From the NCBI RefSeq assembly GCF_024807945.1, contig NZ_JANUFD010000001.1:496001-560000 (forward strand): DNA of 64,000 nt, given 5' to 3'. Position numbers and translations under genes: made by a program. Below, piece after piece: positions 8,044-16,547 of this stretch; position 1 is the stretch's first letter, and each line of letters starts with the position of its first letter. This stretch comes from Pseudomonas sp. JUb42 (GTDB lineage: Bacteria; Pseudomonadota; Gammaproteobacteria; Pseudomonadales; Pseudomonadaceae). The notes beneath the pieces are model-generated. The model was not told where the DNA came from and ran no database searches. It worked only from the letters and a program-made list of their open reading frames with translations.

Positions 8044-8091
8044 ATCCCTTATCTGGTGTTTTTTTACATTTCGAAACGCAGGATATAGTGT
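8044..8091 (-). promoter_or_regulatory. Candidate pair of NrdR boxes upstream of nrdB
   Basis: Two 16-base elements on the minus strand, ACACTATATCCTGCGT (8091-8076) and ACACCAGATAAGGGAT (8059-8044), begin exactly 32 bases apart, the spacing typical of NrdR box pairs. The first matches the palindromic consensus at 12 of 16 positions; the second is weaker. A possible promoter, TTTCGA and GATAAG 17 bases apart, lies across them. NrdR is the ATP-cone repressor of ribonucleotide reductase genes. The boxes are about 370 bases from the nrdB start, which would mean a long leader. Confidence 0.4.
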
Positions 8092-8281
8092 GTGGCGGTT
8101 TGCGGCAATCGTTGTTGAAAGGGTTTTTGGATAAGGATTCTTGGCTTGATTCGGGTCAATTTTTCTCGGGGCAGCGGTTGTTGGGGGTTGTGGGGTTTTG
8201 GGTGTTTTATTTGGACCGGGTATGTAGGGGGATTGGTTTTGGCAGGCGACGAATGGTCGTGGGCGGTGTGAGGGTGCAGAC

Positions 8282-8339
8282 GCTGCCGAAGGCTGCGAAC
8301 GGTTGTGCCTGATACACCGCTTTCGCAGCCTTCGGCAGC
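8282..8339. repeat. Perfect 18-base inverted repeat (REP-like)
   Basis: GCTGCCGAAGGCTGCGAA (8282-8299) is repeated as its exact complement at 8322-8339 with a 22-base loop. The sequence type (GAAGGCTGCGAA) is one of the extragenic palindromes known from Pseudomonas. It lies after nrdA and has no T-run, so it is not a classical terminator. Confidence 0.75.
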
Positions 8340-8543
8340 TCCTGCAGGATCGGGTTTCAATTGGGTGGCTGCGGTGTGTTTGGGTGTGTGATTTTGCGAG
8401 TGCTGTGCACTCGATCGCCGCAAGCCGGCTCCCACGAAGGGATGAGTGTCAGCTCGGGGAAGGGAGGTTGCGGTTGAAGGCCCTTGCGGGCCTTTTCGCG
8501 GGCTGGCCTCGCTCCGGTGGGAGCGAGGTGGCCGGGGTGTTGC

Positions 8544-11456
8544 TTATTGGCAGGCTTCGCAATCCGGCTCGTCGATGGCGCAGGCTTTAGGCACTGGCGC
8601 TGGACCGGCCGGGGCGGCTTCGGTTGGGCGAGGGGCGGCGATTGCCGAGTCGTCCGGGCCGTGGCCACCGCTGGAAACGGCGTTGAGCTTGCCGGTGTTG
8701 ATGGTCGATTTCTCGGTGCTGGTCGCGGCCAGGGCACGGAGGTAGTAAGTGGTTTTCAGACCACGGTACCAGGCCATGCGGTAGGTCACGTCCAGTTTCT
8801 TGCCCGAGGCGCCGGCGATGTACAGGTTCAGCGACTGAGCCTGGTCGATCCACTTCTGACGGCGGCTGGCGGCGTCGACGATCCACTTGGTGTCCACTTC
8901 GAAGGCAGTCGCGTAGAGCTCTTTGAGTTCCTGCGGGATGCGCTCGATCTGTTGTACCGAACCGTCGTAGTACTTGAGATCGTTGATCATGACCGAGTCC
9001 CACAGGCCGCGGGCCTTGAGGTCGCGGACCAGGTACGGGTTGATCACGGTGAATTCGCCCGAGAGGTTCGATTTCACGTACAGGTTCTGGTAGGTCGGTT
9101 CGATCGACTGGGATACGCCGGTGATGTTGGCGATGGTCGCGGTCGGTGCGATGGCCATGATGTTGGAGTTACGAATGCCTTTCTGTACGCGGGCACGAAC
9201 CGGCGCCCAGTCCAGGGATTCGTTGAGGTCAACGTCGATGTACTTCTGGCCGCGCTGTTCGATCAGGATCTGTTGCGAATCCAGTGGCAGGATGCCTTTG
9301 GACCACAGCGAACCCTGGAACGTCTCGTAGGCGCCGCGCTCGTCGGCCAGGTCGCAGGAAGCCTGGATCGCGTAGTAGCTGACCGCTTCCATGGACTTGT
9401 CGGCGAACTCGACGGCTGCGTCGGAACCGTACGGGATGTGTTGCAGGTACAGCGCATCCTGGAAGCCCATGATGCCCAGGCCGACCGGACGGTGACGGAA
9501 GTTGGAGTTCTTCGCCTGCGGCACGGAGTAGTAGTTGATGTCGATAACGTTATCGAGCATGCGTACGGCTACGTCCACGGTGCGCTTGAGCTTGGCGGTG
9601 TCCAGCTTGCCGTCGACAATGTGGTTCGGCAGGTTGATCGAGCCCAGGTTGCAGACCGCGATCTCGTCCTTGTTGGTGTTCAGGGTGATCTCGGTGCACA
9701 GGTTCGAGCTGTGGACCACGCCTACGTGCTGCTGCGGGCTGCGCAGGTTGCACGGGTCTTTGAAGGTCAGCCATGGGTGGCCGGTTTCAAAGAGCATGGA
9801 GAGCATTTTGCGCCACAGGTCTTTGGCCTGGATGGTCTTGAACAGTTTGACCTTGCCTGGGTATTCGGTCAGCGCTTCGTAGTACTCGTAGCGCTCTTCG
9901 AAGGCCTTGCCGGTCAGGTCGTGCAGGTCCGGGACTTCCGATGGCGAGAACAGGGTCCACTTGCCGTCATCGAAGACGCGCTTCATGAACAGGTCAGGGA
10001 TCCAGTTGGCGGTGTTCATGTCGTGGGTACGACGACGGTCATCACCGGTGTTCTTGCGCAGCTCGATGAACTCTTCGATGTCCATGTGCCAGGTTTCCAG
10101 GTAGGCACAGACAGCGCCCTTGCGCTTGCCACCCTGGTTGACGGCTACGGCGGTGTCGTTGACCACTTTCAGGAAAGGTACGACGCCCTGGGACTTGCCG
10201 TTGGTGCCCTTGATGTAGGAACCCAGCGCACGGACCGGAGTCCAGTCGTTGCCCAGGCCGCCTGCGAATTTGGACAGCATGGCGTTGTCGTGGATCGCGT
10301 GGTAGATGCCCGACAGGTCATCGGGCACTGTGGTCAGATAGCAGCTGGACAGCTGTGGACGCAGGGTACCGGCATTGAACAGCGTCGGCGTCGACGACAT
10401 GTAGTCGAAGGACGACAGCAGGTTGTAGAACTCGATGGCGCGGTCTTCGCGCTGTTTCTCTTCGATCGCCAGGCCCATGGCCACGCGCATGAAGAAGATC
10501 TGCGGCAGTTCGAAACGGATACCATCCTTGTGGATGAAGTAGCGGTCGTACAGGGTCTGCAGGCCCAGATAGGTGAATTGCTGGTCGCGCTCGTGGTTGA
10601 TCGCCTTGCCCAGTTTTTCCAGGTCAAAGGAGGCCAGCACAGGGTTCAGCAGTTCGAACTCGATACCCTTGGCGATGTAGGCAGGCAGGGCCTTGGCGTA
10701 CAGGTCGGCCATTTCGTGGTGGGTGGCGCTTTCGGCGACACCGAGGAAACCCAGGCCTTCGGCGCGCAGGGTGTCCATCAGCAGGCGGGCGGTGACGAAC
10801 GAGTAGTTCGGCTCGCGCTCGACCAGGGTACGGGCGGTCATCACCAGCGCGGTGTTGACGTCTTTCATCGCCACGCCGTCGTACAGGTTCTTCAGGGTTT
10901 CATTCTGGATCAGGTTGGCATCGACTTCGGCCAGGCCTTCGCAGGCTTCGGTGACGATGGTGTTCAGACGACCCATGTCCAGTGGAGCGGTGCTGCCGTC
11001 GGCGCGGGTGATGCGGATCGACGGGTGTGCCTGGACCGGTGCATCGGAACCACGCACGGCACGCTCCTTGGAGCGCTCGTTGCGGTAGATCACGTAGTCG
11101 CGAGCCACTTTTTGCTCGCCGGCGCGCATCAGCGCCAGTTCTACCTGATCCTGGATTTCTTCGATATGGATGGTGCCGCCCGATGGCATGCGACGCTTGA
11201 AGGTCGCGGTGACCTGTTCGGTCAGGCGGGCAACGGTATCGTGGATGCGCGACGAGGCGGCAGCGGTGCCGCCTTCAACTGCAAGAAACGCTTTGGTAAT
11301 GGCGACGGTGATCTTGTCATCGGTGTAGGAAACAACAGTGCCATTACGCTTGATCACGCGCAGCTGGCCAGGAGCGGTTGCGGACAGGTCCTGCTGGGAG
11401 TCGCCTGTCTGCGGCGCGATGGCCTGCGGATTCTCGCGAGTTGTGTCTGTTTGCAT
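8544..11456 (-). CDS. nrdA: Class I ribonucleoside-diphosphate reductase, alpha subunit
   Basis: The 970-residue catalytic subunit starts at ATG 11456, preceded by GGAGA; the longer open frame to 11558 has no ribosome site. It carries two consecutive ATP-cone domains near the N-terminus (roughly residues 30-125 and 135-230), as in P. aeruginosa NrdA, where the first controls overall activity by dATP/ATP. The barrel domain with substrate, specificity and radical-transfer residues follows (for example FNAGTLRPQLSSCYL and the SNLCTEITLNT segment). The tail ends CAIDEPDCEACQ, the swinging cysteines that are re-reduced by thioredoxin. It forms the active complex with NrdB. Confidence 0.97.
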   Translation of the reverse strand: MQTDTTRENPQAIAPQTGDSQQDLSATAPGQLRVIKRNGTVVSYTDDKITVAITKAFLAVEGGTAAASSRIHDTVARLTEQVTATFKRRMPSGGTIHIEEIQDQVELALMRAGEQKVARDYVIYRNERSKERAVRGSDAPVQAHPSIRITRADGSTAPLDMGRLNTIVTEACEGLAEVDANLIQNETLKNLYDGVAMKDVNTALVMTARTLVEREPNYSFVTARLLMDTLRAEGLGFLGVAESATHHEMADLYAKALPAYIAKGIEFELLNPVLASFDLEKLGKAINHERDQQFTYLGLQTLYDRYFIHKDGIRFELPQIFFMRVAMGLAIEEKQREDRAIEFYNLLSSFDYMSSTPTLFNAGTLRPQLSSCYLTTVPDDLSGIYHAIHDNAMLSKFAGGLGNDWTPVRALGSYIKGTNGKSQGVVPFLKVVNDTAVAVNQGGKRKGAVCAYLETWHMDIEEFIELRKNTGDDRRRTHDMNTANWIPDLFMKRVFDDGKWTLFSPSEVPDLHDLTGKAFEERYEYYEALTEYPGKVKLFKTIQAKDLWRKMLSMLFETGHPWLTFKDPCNLRSPQQHVGVVHSSNLCTEITLNTNKDEIAVCNLGSINLPNHIVDGKLDTAKLKRTVDVAVRMLDNVIDINYYSVPQAKNSNFRHRPVGLGIMGFQDALYLQHIPYGSDAAVEFADKSMEAVSYYAIQASCDLADERGAYETFQGSLWSKGILPLDSQQILIEQRGQKYIDVDLNESLDWAPVRARVQKGIRNSNIMAIAPTATIANITGVSQSIEPTYQNLYVKSNLSGEFTVINPYLVRDLKARGLWDSVMINDLKYYDGSVQQIERIPQELKELYATAFEVDTKWIVDAASRRQKWIDQAQSLNLYIAGASGKKLDVTYRMAWYRGLKTTYYLRALAATSTEKSTINTGKLNAVSSGGHGPDDSAIAAPRPTEAAPAGPAPVPKACAIDEPDCEACQ

Positions 11457-11524
11457 GGGTGTCTCCACGTTCTCTATGTTTATTTGGGCACTGTGAGGGT
11501 GCCCACCGTTCCGTCTTGAGGCAT

Positions 11525-11546
11525 TTGGCCGACAAACGTCGGCCAA
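11525..11546. promoter_or_regulatory. Perfect hairpin/palindrome in nrdA leader
   Basis: TTGGCCGAC and GTCGGCCAA form a 9-base perfect stem with a 4-base loop, about 70 bases before the nrdA start. No T-run follows on either strand, so it is an operator or a leader RNA structure rather than a terminator. Confidence 0.45.
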
Positions 11547-11800
11547 TAAGGACTTCAAAACGGACTCGAGGAAGGCTTTGAAGTCGAAGGAGTCCGGGTC
11601 AGCGCCCGGTGCTCGGAAATCTGTTACAGAATGCGATATTTATGTTGCAACACATGTACCGTTCCACCCGATGGTCTGGGGTAGCAACGTCGACCGTTCG
11701 CGCGAGCGGTTGGGCCACAAAACAGGGGTTTGGTTCAACCCCAAAGACGCAAGAAAAACCCTTGAGTTTTCCATTTGAAATGTGTTTGGCTTTTTGATCA

Positions 11801-11825
11801 AAACCCTACATGTAGGGTTTTTTCT
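11801..11825 (+). terminator. Plus-strand terminator with no annotated gene before it
   Basis: AAAACCCTACATGTAGGGTTTTTT is a perfect stem followed by six T on the plus strand. No convincing coding gene precedes it on that strand (nrdA reads the other way), so it may end a small RNA transcribed from about 11600-11825. On the minus strand the same stem is followed by four T and could attenuate nrdA transcripts that start farther upstream. Confidence 0.7.
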
Positions 11826-11876
11826 GCGGCGGGCTACAAGATAATGCGTTTTGGACACCAATTGCAACGCATGACC

Positions 11877-11885
11877 TGTGGATAA
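11877..11885 (-). promoter_or_regulatory. DnaA box upstream of nrdA
   Basis: TTATCCACA is read on the minus strand, a perfect match to the strong DnaA box. It lies about 420 bases before the nrdA start. DnaA is known to regulate the nrdAB promoter in E. coli, so a replication-coupled control of nrdA is plausible. Confidence 0.5.
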
Positions 11886-12054
11886 AACTGTGTGTAATTT
11901 GTGTGTGAAACGTCCCGCTCGCGTGTAGGCCGCGTAACTACTGGCGTGGACCGTTGGTCATGGATTTTTACAGTCTTGTGTCGGGCCGGGGCGGACTTTT
12001 TGGGGCGGGATGCGGATCACAAAAAAATGGATCGGGATAGGGGAAAGTAGATCT

Positions 12055-12144
12055 GTTGGAGCGAGGCTTGCCCGCGAATACGATTCTCAATTTTGATTGT
12101 GTCACGGATGTAACGGCCTCTTCGCGGGCAAGCCTCGCTCCCAC
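12055..12144. repeat. REPIN, GGAGCGAGGCTTGCCCGCGAA type
   Basis: Two inverted 20-odd-base arms (GAGCGAGGCTTGCCCGCGAA and TTCGCGGGCAAGCCTCGCTC) flank a 45-base spacer. This is the extragenic palindrome pair typical of P. fluorescens genomes. Confidence 0.85.
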
Positions 12145-12201
12145 GGGGTCGATGCTTGTAGTGTGCTGCATTCATATAAGAACAACTAAAGGATGGCTCT
12201 A

Positions 12202-12939
12202 GTGGCAAACGAAACCTGGCAGGTGCTGATTGTCGAGGATGACCAGCGTCTGGCCGAGCTGACCCGCGATTACCTGGAGAACAACGGTCTCAAGGTGGCC
12301 ATTGAGGGCAATGGCGCTCTGGCGGCCAAGCGTATTATCGATGAGCAGCCGGATCTGGTGATCCTCGACCTGATGCTGCCCGGCGAAGACGGCCTGAGCA
12401 TCTGTCGTTCGGTGCGCTCGCGCTATGACGGGCAGATCCTCATGCTCACCGCGCGCACCGACGATAGCGACCAGATTCAGGGGCTGGACATTGGCGCCGA
12501 CGATTTTGTCTGTAAGCCGGTGCATCCGCGAGTCTTGCTCGCACGCATCCACGCGTTGCTGCGCCGTAGCGAAACCCCGCAACCGCCGACTGCCGAGGCA
12601 CGTCGTCTGGTGTTCGGGCCACTGGTGGTGGACAACGCCCTGCGCGAAGCCTGGCTCAGCGAGCAGAGCATCGAGCTGACCAGTGCTGAATTCGATTTGC
12701 TCTGGCTATTGGTCAGCAATGCCGGGCGGATTCTCTCTCGCGAGGAGATCTTCACTGCCTTGCGCGGCATCGGCTATGACGGTCAGGATCGCTCCATTGA
12801 TGTCAGAATCTCGCGTATTCGCCCCCGGATCGGCGACGATCCCGAACATCCACGCCTGATCAAGACGGTGCGCAGCAAGGGCTATCTGTTTGTCCCGGAA
12901 GCAGCCCAGGACATGCCCGGTCTGAACCGGAGCCTCTGA
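12202..12939 (+). CDS. OmpR-family response regulator (PA1157-like)
   Basis: An N-terminal receiver domain (LIVEDDQRLAEL, phosphorylated Asp56 in ILDLMLPGEDG, conserved Lys in CKPVHP) is joined to a C-terminal winged-helix DNA-binding domain (EIFTALRGIGYDGQDRSID). GTG 12202 is preferred because AAGGATGG lies at the right distance; ATG 12193 has no free ribosome site. The sensor kinase gene follows after 3 bases. The gene order nrdA then this pair matches P. aeruginosa PA1156-PA1158, where the system resembles RstAB. The signal is not known. Confidence 0.9.
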   Translation: MANETWQVLIVEDDQRLAELTRDYLENNGLKVAIEGNGALAAKRIIDEQPDLVILDLMLPGEDGLSICRSVRSRYDGQILMLTARTDDSDQIQGLDIGADDFVCKPVHPRVLLARIHALLRRSETPQPPTAEARRLVFGPLVVDNALREAWLSEQSIELTSAEFDLLWLLVSNAGRILSREEIFTALRGIGYDGQDRSIDVRISRIRPRIGDDPEHPRLIKTVRSKGYLFVPEAAQDMPGLNRSL

Positions 12940-12942
12940 GCC

Positions 12943-14547
12943 ATGAATTCGATTTTCCTGCGCATCTATGGCGGCATGCTCGGCGTTCTGGTGCTGGTGG
13001 CGCTGCTCGGCGTGCTGACCCTGCACCTGCTCAATCAGGTGCGCAGCGACCAGTACCGTGAGCAACTGGCCCACGGCACCTTCACCCTGATGGCGGACAA
13101 TCTGCAGCCTATGGATGCCATCGAGCGACGTCGCTCCATGGCCGTCTGGGAGCGCCTGCTGGGCATTCCCCTGGACCTGCAAACCCCCGATCAGGCGCAG
13201 CTAAGCAGCGGCACCCGCAGCCGCCTTAATCGCGGCCAGGTGGTGGTTGAGCAGCTTGGCCCGCATGCGGCCAAGGTCTATCGCCAGCTCAGCGAGCAGG
13301 AGCCGTTGCTGTTGACCGGTGAGGTGCGCCAGATCAGTGAGCAACTGGCCCGGGCGACTATTTACCTGCTGATTGATGAATTGGTGCGCTTCCCCGTACA
13401 GGAACAGCCGCAACGTCTGGAAATGCTGCGCATCAGCAAAGGTTTCGGCTTCGATCTACGTCTGGTCGCGCTGAAAAAGGCTGATATCGACGACGATCAG
13501 CGCCGCCGCATTGCCGAGGGCGATACGGTGATGGCCCTGGCCAAGGGCGGCGATTCGATCCGGGTTTTCGCCGGCATCGCCAACACGCCGTGGATGCTGG
13601 AAATCGGCCCGTTGTATCCGCTCAACCCTTATCCGCCGGAATTGCTGATTTTGATCGCCTTGGTTGGCCTGTGTTTTATCGGTCTGGTGGTTTATCTGCT
13701 GGTGCGGCGTCTCGAGCGTCGGGTGCAGACACTGGAAACCGCCGCGACCCAGATCGCCCAGGGCAGCCTGCAAACCCGCGTGCCGCAGACCGGTGCCGAT
13801 TCAGTGGGGCGGCTGGCGGCGGCGTTCAATGGCATGGCTGAGCATTTGCAGCGTTCGCTGATGATCCAGCGCGAACTGGTGCGGGCGGTATCCCATGAGT
13901 TGCGCACGCCGGTGGCGCGCCTGCGCTTTGGCCTGGAGATGGTCAACGACGCAACCACCGCTGAGATGCGTCAGAAATATCTGTTGGGCATGGATCACGA
14001 TATTCAGGACCTCGACAAGCTGGTCGACGAGATGCTGATTTACGCGCGCCTGGAGCAGGGCGCGCCGACCCTGAATTTCCAGCGGGTGAATCTGGAGCAG
14101 ATGATCGATCAGGTGATCGCCGAGCTGGCGCCGCTGCGGGCGGCGGTTCAGGTCAGTCGGGGAATATGCCGGGTCGCCGAAGACTGTGACGGCGCCTGGG
14201 TCGAGGCCGAGCCGCGTTATCTGCATCGGGCGTTACAAAACTTGATCAGCAACGCCATGCGCCATGCTGAATCGCGGGTGCTGGTCAGTTTCGAGGTGGA
14301 CGCCCAGCGTTGTCGCATCGATATCGAAGATGACGGCCCCGGTATTCCCGAAAGCGCCTGGGAACGGCTTTTCACGCCGTTCATGCGCCTGGACGACAGC
14401 CGCACACGGGCGTCGGGCGGGCATGGATTGGGGCTATCGATTGTGCGGCGGATTATCAACTGGCATGGCGGCCGCGCATTGATTGCTGATAGCGAAGTGC
14501 TGGGCGGGGCGTGTTTCAGTTTGGCGTGGCCGAGTCGGCAGGGGTAG
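12943..14547 (+). CDS. Sensor histidine kinase (PA1158-like, RstB type)
   Basis: The 534-residue inner-membrane protein has an N-terminal membrane helix (about 5-27), a periplasmic sensor region, a second helix near 230-252, a HAMP linker (RRLERRVQTLE), the dimerisation/phosphoacceptor segment AVSHELRTPVARLRF and an HATPase domain with NLISNAMRHA, DDGPGIP and GHGLGLSIV. It autophosphorylates on the His of SHELRTP and passes the phosphate to the regulator encoded just upstream. Gene spacing of 3 bases indicates one operon. Confidence 0.92.
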   Translation: MNSIFLRIYGGMLGVLVLVALLGVLTLHLLNQVRSDQYREQLAHGTFTLMADNLQPMDAIERRRSMAVWERLLGIPLDLQTPDQAQLSSGTRSRLNRGQVVVEQLGPHAAKVYRQLSEQEPLLLTGEVRQISEQLARATIYLLIDELVRFPVQEQPQRLEMLRISKGFGFDLRLVALKKADIDDDQRRRIAEGDTVMALAKGGDSIRVFAGIANTPWMLEIGPLYPLNPYPPELLILIALVGLCFIGLVVYLLVRRLERRVQTLETAATQIAQGSLQTRVPQTGADSVGRLAAAFNGMAEHLQRSLMIQRELVRAVSHELRTPVARLRFGLEMVNDATTAEMRQKYLLGMDHDIQDLDKLVDEMLIYARLEQGAPTLNFQRVNLEQMIDQVIAELAPLRAAVQVSRGICRVAEDCDGAWVEAEPRYLHRALQNLISNAMRHAESRVLVSFEVDAQRCRIDIEDDGPGIPESAWERLFTPFMRLDDSRTRASGGHGLGLSIVRRIINWHGGRALIADSEVLGGACFSLAWPSRQG

Positions 14548-14616
14548 TGGTGAGCTTGCGCCGTGCACGGTTGCTATCAAACTACATACAACAGGCTGAA
14601 TTGAAATACGATTTCC

Positions 14617-14687
14617 GTAGGACCGGCTTTAGCCGGGAGAGCGTCATCGGCTTCAAAGGCGTCCTTCCGGCTAAAGCCGGTCCTACA
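14617..14687. repeat. REPIN, GTAGGACCGGCTTTAGCCGG type
   Basis: Inverted arms GTAGGACCGGCTTTAGCCGG and CCGGCTAAAGCCGGTCCTAC flank a short spacer in the gap between convergent genes. Other copies of this arm are at 23593 and 40073. Confidence 0.85.
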
Positions 14688-14715
14688 GGACTGCATTGCA
14701 AATGATTAGCCCGGA

Positions 14716-15450
14716 TCAGGCGCTGATAGTGACAAGGCTGAGCAACTGCCCATCCCGCACACTGAACTGCCCCTCCAGCTCCTTGCCTTGATGCCATTCA
14801 CCGGACAAATCCATCAGTAAGCGTAAACGCGCATGGCCGTCGGCGGACCATTCAACCAGTTGTGCATCTTCAAAGTAGAAGCGCTTGTGCACCAGCGGGT
14901 AGAGCGCCTTGAACAGCGCTTCCTTGATCGAGAAGGTCAGGGTCACGCGCAGGGCGTGCTGATCGGCAGGCTCAGTGGCCATCTGCGTTAGCTCATCGGC
15001 GGTGAGGATCTCCCCGGCCAGACGCGCGGCGCGTTCATGGCTCAGCAGGTGTTCGGCATCCAGGCCCAGGCCACGCCAGTGCTGGCGCGAGGCGACGATG
15101 GCGGCGGCCCAGCCTTGGCTGTGGGTGATCGAACCGCACAAGTCGTTTGGCCATACCGGCGCGCGGTCTTCGCCCAGTTCCGGCACGCACAGGCGGCCAT
15201 CCAGCTGACGCATGGCTTCCCGGGCACAGAGCCGTCCGGCGAGGAACTCGGTCTGGCGCTTGGCCACCGAGCGCTGAATGCTCGCCGGGGGCGCAATGGC
15301 GCAGTGCTGGAAGTCGCCGGGCTGCAGTTGCTGCGGGTCGAACGGGCTGCTGACCAGCACCACATCCGCCAGGGGTTGCGGCAGGGGCCAGTGGCGGCTG
15401 AGGGTCGGGCAGCAGGCGGGCAGGGGCGTCGATGGGTTCATGGACGGCAT
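14716..15450 (-). CDS. pcpS: 4'-phosphopantetheinyl transferase, Sfp/PcpS type
   Basis: The enzyme moves the phosphopantetheine arm of coenzyme A onto carrier proteins of fatty acid, siderophore and other synthases. Pseudomonas typically has this single broad-range enzyme. Conserved motifs are GEDRAPVWP, SITHSQGWAAA, GLGLDAEHL (metal-binding Asp) and FSIKEALFKALYPL. From ATG 15450 the product has 244 residues, close to the 242 of P. aeruginosa PcpS; ATG 15441 is an alternative, and the longer frame to 15510 runs into a repeat region. Confidence 0.92.
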   Translation of the reverse strand: MPSMNPSTPLPACCPTLSRHWPLPQPLADVVLVSSPFDPQQLQPGDFQHCAIAPPASIQRSVAKRQTEFLAGRLCAREAMRQLDGRLCVPELGEDRAPVWPNDLCGSITHSQGWAAAIVASRQHWRGLGLDAEHLLSHERAARLAGEILTADELTQMATEPADQHALRVTLTFSIKEALFKALYPLVHKRFYFEDAQLVEWSADGHARLRLLMDLSGEWHQGKELEGQFSVRDGQLLSLVTISA

Positions 15451-15511
15451 TTTGCCGGGGGATGGGGGCGGAGGGAAGCCTGGCAGGTATAGCAGGCAAG
15501 CACGAATCAAG

Positions 15512-15603
15512 GTGGGAGCGAATTCATTCGCGAAAGAGCCGGGACAGCCGATACATTTTCATCGCCTGTCTCTACGCTTTCGCGAATGAATTCGCTCCCA
15601 CAC
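15512..15603. repeat. REPIN, GTGGGAGCGAATTCATTCGCGAA type
   Basis: Inverted arms GTGGGAGCGAATTCATTCG and CGAATGAATTCGCTCCCAC with a spacer of about 50 bases. Four more copies of this type occur in the window. Confidence 0.85.
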
Positions 15604-15654
15604 GGTGGTCACCCCATCAGCTCCCACAGAGTTCGCCAATAACTGGAGCTCCAG

Positions 15655-16452
15655 TTATTGGTCGGCAAATACCTGGGCAAGAAAGGTTTTCATATTCGCC
15701 CAGGACATCTCGTCAGCCTGCTTGCTATAGCCAATATCCGGGCCGCCATGCTCGCCGTGGCTCAGGCGGTCGGCGTCGGGATTGGTGAAACCGTGCTTGG
15801 CACCGTCGAAGGTGTCGATGGTGTAGCTGGCCTGGGCGTTGTCCATTTCACTGCGGAACGCCTGCACTACGGCGGGGGTGACCATGCTGTCCTTGCTGCC
15901 GTGCTCGACTAGGATCGGCGCCTTGATGCTGTTCGGCATCGTGGTTGGCCGTGGATTGAGCGCGCCATGGAAACTCACCACGCCAGCGAGGGGATCGCCA
16001 CGGCGCGCGGCATCCAGGACCACGCCGCCGCCGAAGCAGTAGCCGATGGCGGCGATTTTATAGGGGTTGGTTTGCGGCTGGCGCTTGAGCAGGGTCACGC
16101 CCGCTTCGAAGCGCTGGGCCGAGGCCGCGCTGTTGGCGGTGGCGGCTTTCATGAAGGACAGGGCGTCGGCCGGGTGCTCGGTATTTTTGCCTTCGCCATA
16201 CATATCGATGGCCAGAGCGCTGTAGCCCAGAGCAGCGAGGTCACGGGCGCGCTTCTTGGCGTAGTCGTTCAGCCCCCACCATTCGTGTACCACGATGACG
16301 CCAGGGCGGATGCCGATAATGGCGTCGTCATAGGCGTAGTACCCCACCAGTGGCGTGCCGTCGGCGCTTTGATAGTTGAACACCTGAGTCTTGATTTCGG
16401 CCTGGGCCAGACTTGCCAGGCCCATCATCATTACTGCGATCCAGAAACGCAT
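15655..16452 (-). CDS. Exported dienelactone hydrolase-family protein
   Basis: The 265-residue protein has a cleavable signal peptide (MRFWIAVMMMGLASLAQA) and an alpha/beta-hydrolase fold. The nucleophile is the Cys of GYCFGGG, with Asp in HGSKDSMV and His in KHGFTN completing the Cys-Asp-His triad of the family. It likely acts in the periplasm on an unknown ester or lactone. An AAGGAG site precedes ATG 16452. It corresponds in position and type to the PA1166 group; the substrate is not predictable. Confidence 0.88.
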   Translation of the reverse strand: MRFWIAVMMMGLASLAQAEIKTQVFNYQSADGTPLVGYYAYDDAIIGIRPGVIVVHEWWGLNDYAKKRARDLAALGYSALAIDMYGEGKNTEHPADALSFMKAATANSAASAQRFEAGVTLLKRQPQTNPYKIAAIGYCFGGGVVLDAARRGDPLAGVVSFHGALNPRPTTMPNSIKAPILVEHGSKDSMVTPAVVQAFRSEMDNAQASYTIDTFDGAKHGFTNPDADRLSHGEHGGPDIGYSKQADEMSWANMKTFLAQVFADQ

Positions 16453-16547
16453 GGTCAGCTCCTTCTTAAATCGAATGCTGCATCGGGGGTAGATGACGAA
16501 GAGTAGTTCAGCGATGGTGTCAATGTGACTGCTTTGCCGGGTTATTC

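Larger units (their letters stand above)
7682..8543. other. Long nrdB leader / nrdA downstream interval
   Basis: The 862 bases between nrdB and nrdA contain the candidate nrdB promoter and NrdR boxes (left half) and, in the right half, a perfect 18-base inverted repeat and several degenerate REP half-sites (near 8411-8440 and 8480-8525). Open frames on both strands here are short, lack ribosome sites and have repeat-derived composition, so no gene is called. Confidence 0.6.
11457..12201. other. nrdA leader and intergenic region
   Basis: These 745 bases lie between the divergent nrdA and two-component genes. They hold a perfect hairpin in the nrdA leader, a plus-strand terminator with no gene before it, a perfect DnaA box and a REPIN; these are listed separately. 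Short plus- and minus-strand frames between 11578 and 11867 are not supported as genes. Confidence 0.6.

Noticed and set aside
8484..11519. A 1011-codon open frame on the plus strand opposite nrdA
   Set aside because: It is the antisense shadow of nrdA: the high-GC third positions of nrdA keep the opposite frame open. The product is Val/Gly/Asp-rich low-complexity with no family motif.
11578..11778. A 66-codon plus-strand frame before the orphan terminator
   Set aside because: No family match and no clear ribosome site, and an overlapping frame of similar length exists. A small RNA explains the terminator equally well.
15432..15788. Plus-strand frame running across a REPIN
   Set aside because: Frames through these repeats are open by chance and include the recurring peptide EFIREE/NEFAP encoded by the repeat arms.
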